A stretch of DNA of 64,000 nucleotides from Stappia sp. (GTDB lineage Bacteria; Pseudomonadota; Alphaproteobacteria; Rhizobiales; Stappiaceae): NCBI GenBank assembly GCA_002722295.1, contig PBLF01000028.1, positions 124,001 through 188,000 of the forward strand, written 5' to 3'. Shown here one piece after another: positions 52,517 through 63,033 of this stretch. How positions within the stretch are numbered: the first letter of the stretch is position 1; the number at the start of each line of letters is the position of its first letter. The notes under the pieces are model-generated. The model saw only the letters and a program-made list of their open reading frames with translations, did not search any database and was not told where the DNA came from. A program made the translations under genes and the position numbers.

Positions 52517-54505
52517 ATGACCGACCTCGACAAGCACCATCGCATGGCGAATGCGATCCGCTTCCTCGCCGCCGATGCCGTTGAGGCCGCAAAGTCCGGC
52601 CACCCGGGCCTGCCCATGGGCGCGGCCGACATCGCCACGGTTCTCTTCACCCAGGTGATGCAATACGACCCGACCACGCCGGACTGGCCGGACCGCGACC
52701 GCTTCGTGCTGTCCGCCGGACACGGCTCGATGCTGCTTTACGCGGTGCACTACCTGCTGGGCTCCGAGGACTTCACCCTCGACCAGATCAAGAATTTCCG
52801 TCAGCTCGGCGCGCTGACCGCCGGCCATCCCGAGTATGGCCACGGCGCGGGCATCGAGACGACGACCGGGCCGCTCGGACAGGGGCTCGCCAATGCCGTC
52901 GGCATGGCCATGGCCGAGCGCCACATGCGCGAGACCTTTGGCGCGGACCTTGCCGACCACTACACCTATGCGCTCGTCGGTGACGGCTGCCTCATGGAAG
53001 GCATCAGCCAGGAGGCGATCTCCCTGGCCGGTCACCTGCAGCTCAACCGTCTGACCGTCATCTGGGACGACAACGGCATTTCGATCGACGGCAAGGTGTC
53101 GATCACCGACAGCACCGACCAGATCGAGCGTTTCGAGGCCAGCGGCTGGGAGACGGTCTCCGTCGACGGGCATGACCCGGCGGCGATCCTCGCCGCGCTC
53201 AAGACCGCTCGCTCGAGCTCGCGCCCGACCCTCATCGCGGCCAAGACGACCATCGGCTTCGGCGCTCCGAACAAGGCCGGCACCGAGAAGGTGCATGGCG
53301 CACCGCTTGGCGCGGAAGAGCTCGCCGCCACGCGCAAGGCGCTCGGCTGGGCCCATGAGGCCTTCGACGTTCCCAGCGACGTGCTGGATTCCTGGCGCAT
53401 CGCGGGCCTGCGTTCGGGTCAGGCGCGCAAGGAATGGGAGAAGCGTCTCGCCGCCGCCGATCCGGAGATCCGCGGCGAGTTCGAGCGGCGCCTGCGTGGC
53501 GACCTGCCGGCCGGTTTCGCCGACGCGATGGACGCGCTCAAGAAGCAGCTTGCCGCCGACAAGCCGACGCTTGCCAGCCGCAAGGCGTCCGAGCTGGTTC
53601 TCGGCACCATCAATTCGGTCGTCACCGAGACCATCGGCGGTTCCGCCGACCTGACCGGATCCAACAACACCCGCACGGCCGACACCAAGGCGATCACCCC
53701 GACCGACTTCAGCGGCCGCTATGTCCACTGGGGCATTCGCGAGCACGGAATGGCGGCCGCCATGAACGGCATGGCGCTGCACGGCGGCGTGATTCCCTAC
53801 TCGGGCACCTTCCTGGCGTTCTCCGACTATGCGCGCCCGGCCATGCGCCTGGCCGCGCTGATGGGCCTGCGCGTCGTGCATGTCATGACCCATGATTCCA
53901 TCGGTCTTGGCGAGGACGGCCCGACGCACCAGCCGGTCGAGCACTATGCCGCGCTGCGCGCCATTCCGAACCTCGACTTCTTCCGCCCGGCGGATGTGAC
54001 CGAGACACTGGAATGCTGGCAGCTTTCGCTCGAGGCGACCTCCACGCCGAGCGTGCTGGCCCTGACGCGCCAGAACCTGCCGGCGCTTCGCACCTCCTAC
54101 GAGGCCGAGAACCTGTCGGCGCGCGGCGCCTATGTGATCCATGAGCCGAAGGAGGCCTCCACGGTCACCTTCTATGCCTCGGGATCCGAGGTCGCCATCG
54201 CCGTCGAGGCCGCCGAGACGCTGGCCGGCGAGGGCGTTCACGCCCGGGTCGTCTCCGTGCCCTGCATGGAGCGCTTCGAGCGCCAGTCCGCCGACTATCG
54301 TGCGGACATCATCGGCAAGGACCAGGTGCGCGTCGCCATTGAGGCCGGCATCCGCATGGGCTGGGACGGCATCATCGGGCCGGACGGCATCTTCATCGGC
54401 ATGACGGGCTTCGGCGCCAGCGCGCCCTTCGAGGAGCTGTACCGCCACTTCGGCATCACCGCCGAGGCGGCCGTCGAGGCGGTCAAGGCCCGGCTCGCCG
54501 ACTGA
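52517..54505 (+). CDS. tkt: Transketolase
   Basis: The 662-residue thiamine-diphosphate enzyme moves two-carbon units between ketoses and aldoses in the pentose phosphate (and Calvin) pathways. [20 protein letters not shown] and [18 protein letters not shown] open it; [20 protein letters not shown] is the diphosphate/Mg motif; [38 protein letters not shown] and [12 protein letters not shown] belong to the pyrimidine domain; [11 protein letters not shown] is in the C-terminal domain. It heads the tkt-cyclase-gap-pgk-fba run. Confidence 0.97.
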   Translation: MTDLDKHHRMANAIRFLAADAVEAAKSGHPGLPMGAADIATVLFTQVMQYDPTTPDWPDRDRFVLSAGHGSMLLYAVHYLLGSEDFTLDQIKNFRQLGALTAGHPEYGHGAGIETTTGPLGQGLANAVGMAMAERHMRETFGADLADHYTYALVGDGCLMEGISQEAISLAGHLQLNRLTVIWDDNGISIDGKVSITDSTDQIERFEASGWETVSVDGHDPAAILAALKTARSSSRPTLIAAKTTIGFGAPNKAGTEKVHGAPLGAEELAATRKALGWAHEAFDVPSDVLDSWRIAGLRSGQARKEWEKRLAAADPEIRGEFERRLRGDLPAGFADAMDALKKQLAADKPTLASRKASELVLGTINSVVTETIGGSADLTGSNNTRTADTKAITPTDFSGRYVHWGIREHGMAAAMNGMALHGGVIPYSGTFLAFSDYARPAMRLAALMGLRVVHVMTHDSIGLGEDGPTHQPVEHYAALRAIPNLDFFRPADVTETLECWQLSLEATSTPSVLALTRQNLPALRTSYEAENLSARGAYVIHEPKEASTVTFYASGSEVAIAVEAAETLAGEGVHARVVSVPCMERFERQSADYRADIIGKDQVRVAIEAGIRMGWDGIIGPDGIFIGMTGFGASAPFEELYRHFGITAEAAVEAVKARLAD

Positions 54506-54517
54506 CGGACATCTTTT

Positions 54518-54544
54518 CCGGAGGGCGGCGCGTCCGCCCTCCGG
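54518..54544 (+). terminator. Hairpin after tkt
   Basis: CCGGAGGGCGG-CGCGT-CCGCCCTCCGG, an 11-bp stem 12 bases after the stop, followed eight bases later by CTTTTC. It may partly separate tkt from the next genes. Confidence 0.55.
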
Positions 54545-54666
54545 CATCCGCTTTTCTTGCGTGTGCGTCCATTTCGGTCGCGCACCCCGGACGTCTCGCC
54601 TCATCCCGGTTGCATGGACATGCCGCACGGCAGTAAAACCCGGCATCCGAGGGGGAGACAACAGCC

Positions 54667-56280
54667 GTGCCGTCGCAGTCCGGGAAGCATCGTGCCACCG
54701 ATCATGTGTGGCTCGCCGTCGCAGAGCGTCCGTGGATCCTCGGCCTCGCGATCGCGGCGGCGCTCATCCTGCTTCCCGTCGCGGTCTGGCTCGACCTTCG
54801 CAATCTCTCCGATGCCGGGCTGGCGGCGCAGGCGCGGACCCTCAACGCCATGGTGTCCGAGATCCGGGGCTACTACGGCTCGCAGGTCGTCGCGCGCGTC
54901 CAGGGCTTCAAGGGCGAGTCCCTTGCTCTCCACAACTACGAGGACGTCGAGGGCGCGATTCCGATCCCGGCAACCCTGTCGCTGGAACTGGGCGACGTGA
55001 TCGCCGCGCGCGGCGGGGGCAATGTCGAATACCGTTTCGTGTCCGACGCGGCCTTCGCCAATCGCGCGCCGCACCGGCTCGACGCGTTCGAGCGCAAGGC
55101 GCTGGCGCAATTTCGCGAAAGCCGCGAGGCCGACGACATCGCCACGCAGTTTTCCGGTTCGCTGTTCCAGCGCGAGGTGCGCATGGCGGTGCCGGTGATG
55201 ATGGGCCAGGCCTGCGTGTCCTGCCACAACACCCATCCCGAGAGCCCGAAGCGTGACTGGCAGGTGGGGGACGTGCGCGGCATCCAGGCGATCTCCGTTC
55301 ACCAGCCGATCGCCACGAACCTGTTTTCGTTCAAGTATCTCTTCCTGTATTTCGCCGGCGCGGGAACCTTCGGCATCGCCTTCGCCGGACTGCAATGGCG
55401 TCAGGCGAACATGTTCCGCTCCATGAACGCGGAGCTGGAGGAGGCCAACGGGTTCCTGGCCACGATCTCGATGAAGATCTCGAAATATCTCTCGCCGCAG
55501 ATCTACAAGTCGATCTTCTCCGGCGAGAAGGACGTGGTGATCTCGACCGAGCGCAAGAAGCTGACGATCTTCTTTTCCGACATCAAGGACTTCACCGAGA
55601 CGGCGGAACACCTCCAGCCGGAGGAACTGACGAACCTGCTCAACGAGTATTTCACCGAAATGTCCGTGATCGCCCACGCCCATGGCGCGACGGTGGACAA
55701 GTTCATCGGCGATGCGATCCTGGCCTTCTTCGGCGATCCGGAGACGCGCGGCGCGCGCGAGGACGCCAACGCCTGTCTCGACATGGCAATCGCCATGCAG
55801 CGGCGCATGGGCGAGCTGAAGGGCGAATGGCGCCGGCGCGGCATCGAGAAGCCGTTCGAGGTGCGCATGGGCATCAACACCGGCTATTGCAACGTGGGCA
55901 ACTTCGGCTCCGCCGACCGGATGGACTATACGATCATCGGCGCGGAGGCGAACCTGGCGGCCAGGCTGCAGGGCATCGCCGAGCCCGGCGGCATCGTCAT
56001 CTCCTACGAGACCTGGGCGCATGTGCAGGACAGGGTGCGCGTGCATCGTCTCGATCCCATCACGCTCAAGGGGATCTCGGGCGAGATCGTACCCTATGCG
56101 GTCGACGGGCTGGCGGAGAATGCCCCGGGCGAAACGCCGGGGTCCTCGACGATCAACGAGGAAAGCGAGGGGCTGCACCTGAGGCTCGACCTCGACAGGC
56201 TCGACGAGGACGCGCGTCGTCGGGCGGAGGCCGCGCTCGAGAAGGCGCTGGGCGTGCTGCGCCGGGGAGGGGATGAATGA
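54667..56280 (+). CDS. Membrane adenylate/guanylate cyclase with periplasmic c-type-haem sensor domain
   Basis: A 537-residue signalling enzyme. First helix about 24-43, periplasmic DUF3365-like (Tll0287-like) domain 44-215 containing a haem-attachment motif C183-V-S-C186-H187, second helix about 222-245, then a short coiled coil (NAELEEANGFLATISMKISK) and a class III cyclase domain (295-470). The metal-binding aspartates are Asp305 (FFSDIKDFT) and Asp349 (KFIGDAILAFFGD); Lys344 suits adenine recognition, so cAMP is the likely product. GGGGGAGAC precedes a GTG start. It lies between tkt and gap on the same strand. Confidence 0.88.
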   Translation: MPSQSGKHRATDHVWLAVAERPWILGLAIAAALILLPVAVWLDLRNLSDAGLAAQARTLNAMVSEIRGYYGSQVVARVQGFKGESLALHNYEDVEGAIPIPATLSLELGDVIAARGGGNVEYRFVSDAAFANRAPHRLDAFERKALAQFRESREADDIATQFSGSLFQREVRMAVPVMMGQACVSCHNTHPESPKRDWQVGDVRGIQAISVHQPIATNLFSFKYLFLYFAGAGTFGIAFAGLQWRQANMFRSMNAELEEANGFLATISMKISKYLSPQIYKSIFSGEKDVVISTERKKLTIFFSDIKDFTETAEHLQPEELTNLLNEYFTEMSVIAHAHGATVDKFIGDAILAFFGDPETRGAREDANACLDMAIAMQRRMGELKGEWRRRGIEKPFEVRMGINTGYCNVGNFGSADRMDYTIIGAEANLAARLQGIAEPGGIVISYETWAHVQDRVRVHRLDPITLKGISGEIVPYAVDGLAENAPGETPGSSTINEESEGLHLRLDLDRLDEDARRRAEAALEKALGVLRRGGDE

Positions 56281-56495
56281 GCGTCATCCTGACGCATGAC
56301 GCGCAAGATTCCGCGTCTGCGGCACCAAGATATGTGGCTCACCCCGTTGCATCCTCCGCGAGGCTTCGGTAACCAGCGTGCGGAGGCCCCGGACGGGGCG
56401 TGCCGGGCGACAGGCCCATGCCGACCGCAGTCGGGTCGACGGTGTCGCCAGAACATTGCCCATGGATGCGGTTCGCCGCCACAGGAGAGACAAGC

Positions 56496-57503
56496 ATGAC
56501 CGTGAAGGTTGCCATCAACGGTTTTGGTCGCATCGGACGCAACGTGCTGCGCGCCATCGTGGAATCTGGCCGCACCGACATCCAGGTCGTTGCCATCAAC
56601 GATCTCGGCCCGGTGGAGACCAACGCCCACCTGCTGCGCTACGATTCCGTCCATGGCCGCTTCCCGGCGACCGTGACGGTGGACGGTGACACGATCGACG
56701 TGGGCACCGGCCCGATCAAGGTCACCGCGATCCGCGACCCCAGGGAGCTGCCGTGGGGCGAGCTTGGCGTCGACGTGGCGCTGGAGTGCACCGGCATTTT
56801 CGCCGACCGCGACAAGGCCTCCGTGCATCTCGAGAACGGCTCGAAGCGCGTTCTCGTGTCCGCGCCGGCCACCAATGCCGACAAGACGATCGTCTACGGC
56901 GTCAATCATGACAGCCTGACGAGCGCGGACATGGTCGTGTCCAACGCGTCCTGCACCACCAACTGCCTGGCACCGGTCGCCCATGTCCTCAACGAGGCCA
57001 TCGGCATCGAGACCGGCTTCATGACCACGATCCACTCCTACACGGGCGACCAGCCGACGCTGGACACGATGCACAAGGATCTCTACCGCGCCCGTGCGGC
57101 CGCGCTGTCGATGATCCCGACGTCGACCGGCGCCGCCAAGGCCGTCGGCCTGGTTCTGCCAGAGCTGAACGGCAAGCTCGACGGCGTGTCGATCCGCGTC
57201 CCGACGCCGAATGTCTCGGTCGTCGACCTGAAGTTCGTCGCCCGCCGCGCCACCACGGTCGAGGAAGTCAACGAGGCCATCCGCACGGCGGCCAACGGCA
57301 AGCTGAAGGGCATCCTCGGCTTCACCGACGACAAGCTGGTCTCGACCGACTTCAACCACGATCCGCATTCCTCCATCTTCCACATGGACCAGACCAAGGT
57401 GATGGACGGAACGCTGGTGCGCATCCTGACCTGGTACGACAACGAGTGGGGCTTCTCCAACCGCATGTCGGACACGGCCGTGGCGCTCGCCAAGACCATC
57501 TGA
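56496..57503 (+). CDS. gap: Glyceraldehyde-3-phosphate dehydrogenase
   Basis: The 335-residue enzyme oxidises glyceraldehyde 3-phosphate to 1,3-bisphosphoglycerate. [17 protein letters not shown] is the dinucleotide loop, [15 protein letters not shown] follows strand 2 with the Asp favouring [15 protein letters not shown] holds the catalytic Cys153, and [13 protein letters not shown] the C-terminal signature. AGGAGAGAC lies before the ATG at 56496. It is 148 bases before pgk. Confidence 0.97.
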   Translation: MTVKVAINGFGRIGRNVLRAIVESGRTDIQVVAINDLGPVETNAHLLRYDSVHGRFPATVTVDGDTIDVGTGPIKVTAIRDPRELPWGELGVDVALECTGIFADRDKASVHLENGSKRVLVSAPATNADKTIVYGVNHDSLTSADMVVSNASCTTNCLAPVAHVLNEAIGIETGFMTTIHSYTGDQPTLDTMHKDLYRARAAALSMIPTSTGAAKAVGLVLPELNGKLDGVSIRVPTPNVSVVDLKFVARRATTVEEVNEAIRTAANGKLKGILGFTDDKLVSTDFNHDPHSSIFHMDQTKVMDGTLVRILTWYDNEWGFSNRMSDTAVALAKTI

Positions 57504-57514
57504 TCCGCTGATGT

Positions 57515-57546
57515 TCGGGCGGGCTCCGGCGACGGTTCCCGCCCGA
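57515..57546 (+). terminator. Hairpin between gap and pgk
   Basis: TCGGGCGGG and CCCGCCCGA form a 9-bp stem with a 14-base loop. No T run. It may be an RNA-processing or partial-termination point within the operon. Confidence 0.35.
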
Positions 57547-57650
57547 CGCATATCCGGATGGCGGCGCGCCTCGCGCGCAGGCCGTTTCCGGTCCGGCGAA
57601 CGTCCGGACCGCCCCCGGGGCCACACCCCAGACCTGTCAGGAGCCGACAG

Positions 57651-58844
57651 ATGAGCTTCAAGTCCCTCGACGATCTCGATGATCTTTCCGGCCGGCGGGT
57701 CCTCACCCGCGTCGATCTCAATGTGCCCATGGACGGCGGACGCGTCACCGACGCGACGCGTATCGAGCGGGTGCTGCCGACGATCCGCGAGCTTGCGGGC
57801 AAGGGCGCGCGGGTCGTGCTTCTGGCACACTTCGGCCGTCCCAAGGGGCAGGCGGTCGCCGACATGAGCCTGGCGCCCGTCGCCAAGGCCCTTTCGGAGC
57901 ACCTCGGTCGGCCGGTGGCCTTCGCCTCCGACTGCATCGGCGACGCGGCGCGATCCGTGGTCGACGCGCTGGGCGACGGGGACGTGGCGCTGCTGGAGAA
58001 CACCCGGTTCCACGCGGGCGAGGAGAAGAACGAGGCCGCCTTCGCGGACGCCGTGGCGAGCCTCGGCGATATCTACGTCAACGACGCCTTTTCCGCGGCG
58101 CATCGCGCACATGCCTCGACCGAGGGGCTGGCGCGCCGGCTTCCCGCCCATGCGGGGCGGACCATGCAGGCGGAACTCGAGGCGCTCGGCGCGGCGCTCA
58201 CCACGCCGGTGCGTCCGGTGCTCGCCGTGGTCGGCGGCGCCAAGGTGTCCAGCAAGATCGACCTTCTGGAAAACCTGGTGAAGAAGGTGGACATGCTCGT
58301 CATCGGTGGCGGCATGGCGAACACCTTCCTCGCCGCGAAGGGCAAGGATGTGGGCAAGTCGCTGTGCGAGCACGATCTCGCCGATACCGCGACGCGCATC
58401 CTCAAGGCGGCGGAGGCCTCCGGGTGCGAGATCATCCTGCCGGTGGATGCGGTCGTCGCGCGCGAGTTCAAGGCACATGCGGCGAACGAGACGGTCTCCG
58501 TCGACGAGGTTCCCGCCGACGCCATGATCCTCGACGTGGGGCCGGCGTCCATCGCGACGGTGGTGGCGGCCATCGACAAGGCGAAGACGCTCGTTTGGAA
58601 CGGCCCGCTCGGGGCGTTCGAGATCGAGCCCTTCGACAAGGCGACGGTGGCGGCCGCGCGCCATGCGGCGGAGCGCAGCAAGGCGGGGGCGCTCACGAGC
58701 GTCGCCGGCGGCGGGGACACGGTCGCGGCGCTCAATCACGCGGGCGCGGCGGAGGCGTTCTCCTATGTCTCGACCGCCGGAGGCGCTTTCCTCGAGTGGC
58801 TCGAGGGCAAGGATCTGCCCGGCGTGAGCGCGCTTCAGGCGTGA
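57651..58844 (+). CDS. pgk: Phosphoglycerate kinase
   Basis: The 397-residue enzyme makes ATP from 1,3-bisphosphoglycerate (or the reverse in gluconeogenesis and carbon fixation). [95 protein letters not shown] and [11 protein letters not shown] are all present. Start 57651 follows CAGGAGCCGACAG. fba begins 137 bases later. Confidence 0.97.
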   Translation: MSFKSLDDLDDLSGRRVLTRVDLNVPMDGGRVTDATRIERVLPTIRELAGKGARVVLLAHFGRPKGQAVADMSLAPVAKALSEHLGRPVAFASDCIGDAARSVVDALGDGDVALLENTRFHAGEEKNEAAFADAVASLGDIYVNDAFSAAHRAHASTEGLARRLPAHAGRTMQAELEALGAALTTPVRPVLAVVGGAKVSSKIDLLENLVKKVDMLVIGGGMANTFLAAKGKDVGKSLCEHDLADTATRILKAAEASGCEIILPVDAVVAREFKAHAANETVSVDEVPADAMILDVGPASIATVVAAIDKAKTLVWNGPLGAFEIEPFDKATVAAARHAAERSKAGALTSVAGGGDTVAALNHAGAAEAFSYVSTAGGAFLEWLEGKDLPGVSALQA

Positions 58845-58981
58845 TGCGCAGGCGTCGCGCGCCTGCGACTGGTTAAGTTTGTCTGAAAGTTGCGGCGCCG
58901 GTCTCTTGTGCGCTGCGGCAGGCTGGATAATAAGGAGCCGCGCGACAGGCGCGGACAACGACAGGGAAGAAGGACGAACCG

Positions 58982-60013
58982 ATGAGCGAGCGTCTCGAGG
59001 ACATTGCAGAGGCCATGGTGGCCTCGGGCCAGGGCATTCTTGCGGCTGACGAAAGCACCGGCACCATCAAGAAGCGGTTCGACCAGATCGGCGTCGAGAA
59101 CACCGAGGACAACCGCCGCGCCTATCGCGAGATGCTGTTCTCGGCCGACGAGGCCATGAACGACTACATCTCCGGCGTCATCCTGTTCGACGAGACGCTG
59201 CGCCAGAAGGCCGCCGATGGCACGCCCTTCGTGGAGATGATCCGCAAGGCCGGCGCCGTTCCCGGCATCAAGGTCGACAAGGGCGCCAAGCCGCTCGCGG
59301 GCTTCCCCGGCGAGACGGTGACCGAGGGCCTGGACGGCCTGCGCGAGCGTCTGGCCGAGTATCACGAGCTTGGCGCGCGCTTCGCCAAGTGGCGTGGCGT
59401 CATCGACATCAACGAGGAAGACGGCCTGCCTTCCAGCACCTGCATCCAGGCGAACGCCCATGCGCTGGCGCGCTATGCGGCGCTGTGCCAGGAAGCGGGC
59501 ATCGTGCCGATTGTCGAGCCGGAAGTCCTGATGGACGGCCCGTCGGCCTCGCATGACATCGAGACCTGCTACGAGGTCACGGAGTGGACCCTGAACACGG
59601 TCTTCGCCGAGCTGTTCCAGATGGACGTGCTGCTCGAGGGCATGATCCTCAAGCCGAACATGATCGTTCCGGGCAAGAACGCGTCCTTCCAGGCGTCGGC
59701 CGAGGAAGTGGCGGAGTTGACCGTGCGCTGTCTGAAGGCGACCGTTCCGGCCGCAGTTCCGGGCATCGCCTTCCTGTCCGGCGGCCAGTCGGACGTGCAG
59801 GCAAGCGAGCATCTGCACCTGATGAACGCGTCCGGAAACCTGCCCTGGACGCTGACCTTCTCCTATGGTCGCGCGCTGCAGCAGTCTGCGCTCAAGGCAT
59901 GGGGCGGCAAGGGTGACAACGTCCCGGCGGCCCAGGCGGCCTTCCTTCACCGTGCGAAGATGAACGGCCTTGCCGCGCGCGGTGCATGGAGCAAGGACCT
60001 GGAGCAGGCCTGA
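58982..60013 (+). CDS. fba: Fructose-bisphosphate aldolase class I
   Basis: The 343-residue enzyme splits or forms fructose 1,6-bisphosphate. Class I marks: GQGILAADESTGTIKKRF, VIDINEEDGLPSSTC after KWRGV, the Schiff-base lysine in GMILKPNMIVPG (Lys224), FLSGGQSDVQASEHLHLMN and FSYGRALQQSALKAWGG. This is the vertebrate-like class I type, not the zinc class II enzyme often found beside Calvin genes. It ends in a strong hairpin at 60075. Confidence 0.95.
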   Translation: MSERLEDIAEAMVASGQGILAADESTGTIKKRFDQIGVENTEDNRRAYREMLFSADEAMNDYISGVILFDETLRQKAADGTPFVEMIRKAGAVPGIKVDKGAKPLAGFPGETVTEGLDGLRERLAEYHELGARFAKWRGVIDINEEDGLPSSTCIQANAHALARYAALCQEAGIVPIVEPEVLMDGPSASHDIETCYEVTEWTLNTVFAELFQMDVLLEGMILKPNMIVPGKNASFQASAEEVAELTVRCLKATVPAAVPGIAFLSGGQSDVQASEHLHLMNASGNLPWTLTFSYGRALQQSALKAWGGKGDNVPAAQAAFLHRAKMNGLAARGAWSKDLEQA

Positions 60014-60074
60014 GCCGCTCCGCCCGGTCCGCCGTGCCGTCCTTTCGGGGCCGGTGCGGCGCAGGAATGACGTC

Positions 60075-60106
60075 TCGCCACGCGGCAGGTCCCTGCCGCG
60101 TGGCGA
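60075..60106 (+). terminator. Terminator of the tkt-fba region
   Basis: TCGCCACGCGGCAGG pairs with its exact complement, a 15-bp stem with a very short loop, followed by TTTCG. Strong stem, modest T-tract. Confidence 0.75.
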
Positions 60107-60213
60107 TTTCGCATTGACGGGGCGCCTTGTTCCGTCAAGCTTTCGCCGCGATCGGCGACCATTCCAGTGTGACGGGATCCACAGGTCCCGCCCCAGATGA
60201 AAGAGCCAAGACC

Positions 60214-60870
60214 GTGCATCCGCGCCTCTATCTGATCTCGCCCCGGACGCTCGACCCGGCGACCTTTCCCGACCGCCTCGCGGAGGCGCTTTCGGGCGGA
60301 GACGTCGCCTGCCTGATGCTCGACAACCCGGGCCTGTCCGAGCAGGACTTCCAGAAGCTCGCCGAACGGGTGGTGCCGCTTGCGCAGAAGGCCGGCGCGG
60401 CCGTGGTCCTGCGCAACGACACGCGCACGGCGGGACGCGCGCGGGCCGACGGCGTGCATCTCGACACCGACGGCGAGGAGGGCGCGCAGGACATGGAGCG
60501 CGCGCTGGAGACCTTTAGGCCCGACGGCATTGTCGGGGCCGGCGAGATCCGTTCGCGCCACGACGCGATGACGCTTGCCGAGATCGGCGTCGACTACCTC
60601 CTCTTCGGCCTGCTGTCCCTGACACCGGAGGCCGCGCCGCACGACAAGACGATCCAGTTCGCCTCGTGGTGGTCCCAGCTTTTCGAAACGCCCTGCGTGG
60701 CTCTGTGCGGCACCGATCCGGCGGGGGTTGCCGCCTGCGCCGCGACGGGGGCCGATTTCGTCGCCCTGCGCGAGGCCGCATGGGATCACGAGCAGGGGCC
60801 GGCCGAAGCCGTGCGCCAGGCGAATGCGGTTCTGCAGACCTACTCGCTCGAGGAGGCGCACGAGGGATGA
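60214..60870 (+). CDS. Thiamine-phosphate-synthase-like protein with altered motifs
   Basis: A 218-residue TIM-barrel of the ThiE/TenI superfamily: RLYLISP at strand 1, AAVVLRNDTRTAGRARADG, VHLDTDGEEGAQDM, GIVGAGEIRSRHDAM, GVDYLLFGLL and the closing GADFVALREAAW. The usual ThiE residues are changed: VACLMLDN replaces the VQLRxK strand, HLDTDG the HLGQ-D motif and GAGEIRS the ...StH loop, so it may not make thiamine phosphate. The GTG at 60214 follows AAGAGCCAAG. The next gene overlaps its stop by four bases. It follows fba, as in other Rhizobiales. Confidence 0.75.
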   Translation: MHPRLYLISPRTLDPATFPDRLAEALSGGDVACLMLDNPGLSEQDFQKLAERVVPLAQKAGAAVVLRNDTRTAGRARADGVHLDTDGEEGAQDMERALETFRPDGIVGAGEIRSRHDAMTLAEIGVDYLLFGLLSLTPEAAPHDKTIQFASWWSQLFETPCVALCGTDPAGVAACAATGADFVALREAAWDHEQGPAEAVRQANAVLQTYSLEEAHEG

Positions 60871-62087
60871 GCCGGCGCGTGACCAGGGATCTCCTCGCGC
60901 TTGCGCTGTCGGCGGGGCTTTTCGCGCCCCTGGCGGCAAGCGGGCAGGAGCAGCCGGTTGATGCGCCGGCGACGACGGATGCCCCGGCCACGCCCGAAAC
61001 ATCTTCCACTCCGGACGCTTCCGCCGCGCCCGTCGCGCCGCCGGCGACCGATTTCGGGGACGTCGCGCCGCTCGACCTTCCGCAGGCCGGCGAGGGCGAA
61101 AGCGATGCCGCGCGGGCTCCGGGGCGGACGTCGGGCTCGGACACGACCCCCTCCCTTCCCACACCGGTCGCGGTCCGGCCACCTCTGCCGCCCGGGCCGG
61201 GGATCACCGGCGTCGACCGCTCAGCCGACTATGCCTATGGCGCGTTTCAGCGAGGCTGGTACATGACCGCGCTGTCGCTCGCCACCCCGCGCGCGGAGGA
61301 GGGCGACACCGCCGCACAGACGCTTCTCGGCGTCCTCTACGAGACCGGGCGGGGCCTGCCGCGTGACGCGAAGCGGGCCGCGAGCTGGTATTCGCTTGCC
61401 GCCGAGGCCGGCAACCCGCAGGCCGCGATGCGCTACGGCCTCATGCTGCTGAACGGGCTGGGGGTGGAGCAGGACGAGGAAAAGGCCGGCGACATGTTCG
61501 AGATCGCCGCGAAGGCGGGCAGCGCCGAGGCGATCTACAATCTCGCGGGCCTCTATCGCACCGGCGAGGGGCGCCCCTACGATCCGGACAAGGCATTCGA
61601 GCTTCTCAAGCAGGCCGCCGAACTCGACGACATGGACGCGCGCTTCCAGCTCGCCCAGTTCTATCTCGACGGTCCGGCTGACATCCGCGACGAGGCGCGC
61701 GCCGCCTTCTGGATGGGCCGTGCCGCGCGCCAGGGGCATGTGGGGGCCCAGGTGCGATACGGAATCCTGCGCTTCAACGGGCGTGGCGTTGCGCCGGACG
61801 AGGCGGAGGCGGCGGACTGGTTCGAACGCGCGGCGCGGGCGGGAAATCCGGTGGCCATGAACCGGCTCGCGCGCATTCTGGCGCTGGGGCGCGGACGCGA
61901 GGTCGACACGCAGGCCGCCGCCGGCTGGCATCTGGCAGCCCGCTCGCTTGGCGTTTCCGACCTGCAGCTCGACGCGATCCTGGCGAACCTCACGCCGGAG
62001 CAACTGGACGAGGCGCAGGCCTTCGCGCGCGGGTTCGCGACGGCGGTGGAACAGCTCGCCACCGACGAGGCGGCCACCACGCCGTAA
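60867..62087 (+). CDS. Exported Sel1-repeat protein
   Basis: A 406-residue protein with a signal peptide (LLALALSAGLFAPLAASGQ), a Pro/Ala/Thr-rich linker to about residue 110, then six to seven Sel1-like repeats of about 36 residues (for example AAQTLLGVLYETGRGLPRDA and QAAMRYGLMLLNGLGVEQDE). Sel1 repeats are protein-binding scaffolds, often in envelope or exopolysaccharide regulation (ExoR-like, PodJ-like). Its ATG overlaps the stop of the ThiE-like gene (ATGA), so the two are coupled. Partner unknown. Confidence 0.87.
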   Translation: MSRRVTRDLLALALSAGLFAPLAASGQEQPVDAPATTDAPATPETSSTPDASAAPVAPPATDFGDVAPLDLPQAGEGESDAARAPGRTSGSDTTPSLPTPVAVRPPLPPGPGITGVDRSADYAYGAFQRGWYMTALSLATPRAEEGDTAAQTLLGVLYETGRGLPRDAKRAASWYSLAAEAGNPQAAMRYGLMLLNGLGVEQDEEKAGDMFEIAAKAGSAEAIYNLAGLYRTGEGRPYDPDKAFELLKQAAELDDMDARFQLAQFYLDGPADIRDEARAAFWMGRAARQGHVGAQVRYGILRFNGRGVAPDEAEAADWFERAARAGNPVAMNRLARILALGRGREVDTQAAAGWHLAARSLGVSDLQLDAILANLTPEQLDEAQAFARGFATAVEQLATDEAATTP

Positions 62088-62350
62088 CGGCGCAAAAGCG
62101 GCTTTTTGCTTGATTGCGAACCGGAAGTGTGGTGCACAGGCCGCGCACCGAACATCGAGCCGTCCTTTCGCGAGGCGCGCCCGTTCCGACCTTGCCGGTC
62201 CGGCTCCTCCTGGAGCCGTGCAACCGGGCAGAAGCGTCGGCGCGCGGCGCCGGCAGGTCCCTGACGGACCGCCAGCCCGAGCAGTCGGTCCCGCGACAGG
62301 AATTGCAAGTATCACGCTTCAAGAACGACAAGACAGACGAGTCCGAACGC

Positions 62351-62914
62351 ATGAAGATCAACGGCAATGAAATCAAGCCCGGCAACGTGCTGCAGCATCA
62401 GGATACGCTGTGGGCGGTGGTCAAGGCCGAGCATGTGAAGCCCGGCAAGGGCGGCGCCTTCGCCCAGGTCGAGATGAAGAACCTGATCGACGGCCGCAAG
62501 CTCAACGAGCGCTTCCGCTCCGCCGACAAGGTCGAGCGCGTCCGGCTCGAGCAGAAGGACTTCCAGTACCTGTATCCGCAGGAAGACATGCTGGTCTTCA
62601 TGGATACCGAGACCTACGAGCAGATCGAGCTCCAGTCCGACTTCGTCGGCGAGCGCGCCGCCTTCCTGCAGGACGGCATGATGGTGACGCTCGAGCTGCA
62701 CGAGGAGCGTCCGATCGGCATCACGCTGCCGCAGTATGTGACGCTCGAGATCACCGAGGCCGATGCCGTCGTCAAGGGCCAGACCCAGTCGTCGTCCTAC
62801 AAGCCCGCCATGCTGGAAAACGGCGTGCGCGTGATGGTGCCGCCGTTCATCACCGCCGGCGAACGCATCGTCGTCGACACCGAACTGGTGGAGTACGTCA
62901 AGCGCGCCGACTGA
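62351..62914 (+). CDS. efp: Translation elongation factor P
   Basis: The 187-residue three-domain factor enters the ribosome E site and relieves stalling at polyproline. [20 protein letters not shown], then [20 protein letters not shown] with the tip lysine (Lys33) and the C-terminal [20 protein letters not shown]. The tip KPGKGGA is of the lysine type that EpmA modifies; epmA is not in the window. The ribosome site is weak. suhB follows 119 bases later, a conserved pairing in Rhizobiales. Confidence 0.96.
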   Translation: MKINGNEIKPGNVLQHQDTLWAVVKAEHVKPGKGGAFAQVEMKNLIDGRKLNERFRSADKVERVRLEQKDFQYLYPQEDMLVFMDTETYEQIELQSDFVGERAAFLQDGMMVTLELHEERPIGITLPQYVTLEITEADAVVKGQTQSSSYKPAMLENGVRVMVPPFITAGERIVVDTELVEYVKRAD

Positions 62915-63033
62915 TCGGCCCGCTCCCGCACCGACTGCCGGCACCGAGGGCACGCCCTCGCTCGCCGGCGGTCGAACGCTGACCCCATGTTTCCGGGCCC
63001 GGTCTCGCCGCCCGCATCTCTTCAGGAACCGCG

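Noticed and set aside
60014..60213. Looked for a TPP riboswitch before the ThiE-like gene
   Set aside because: No CUGAGA or other thi-box core is present. The region holds the fba terminator only.
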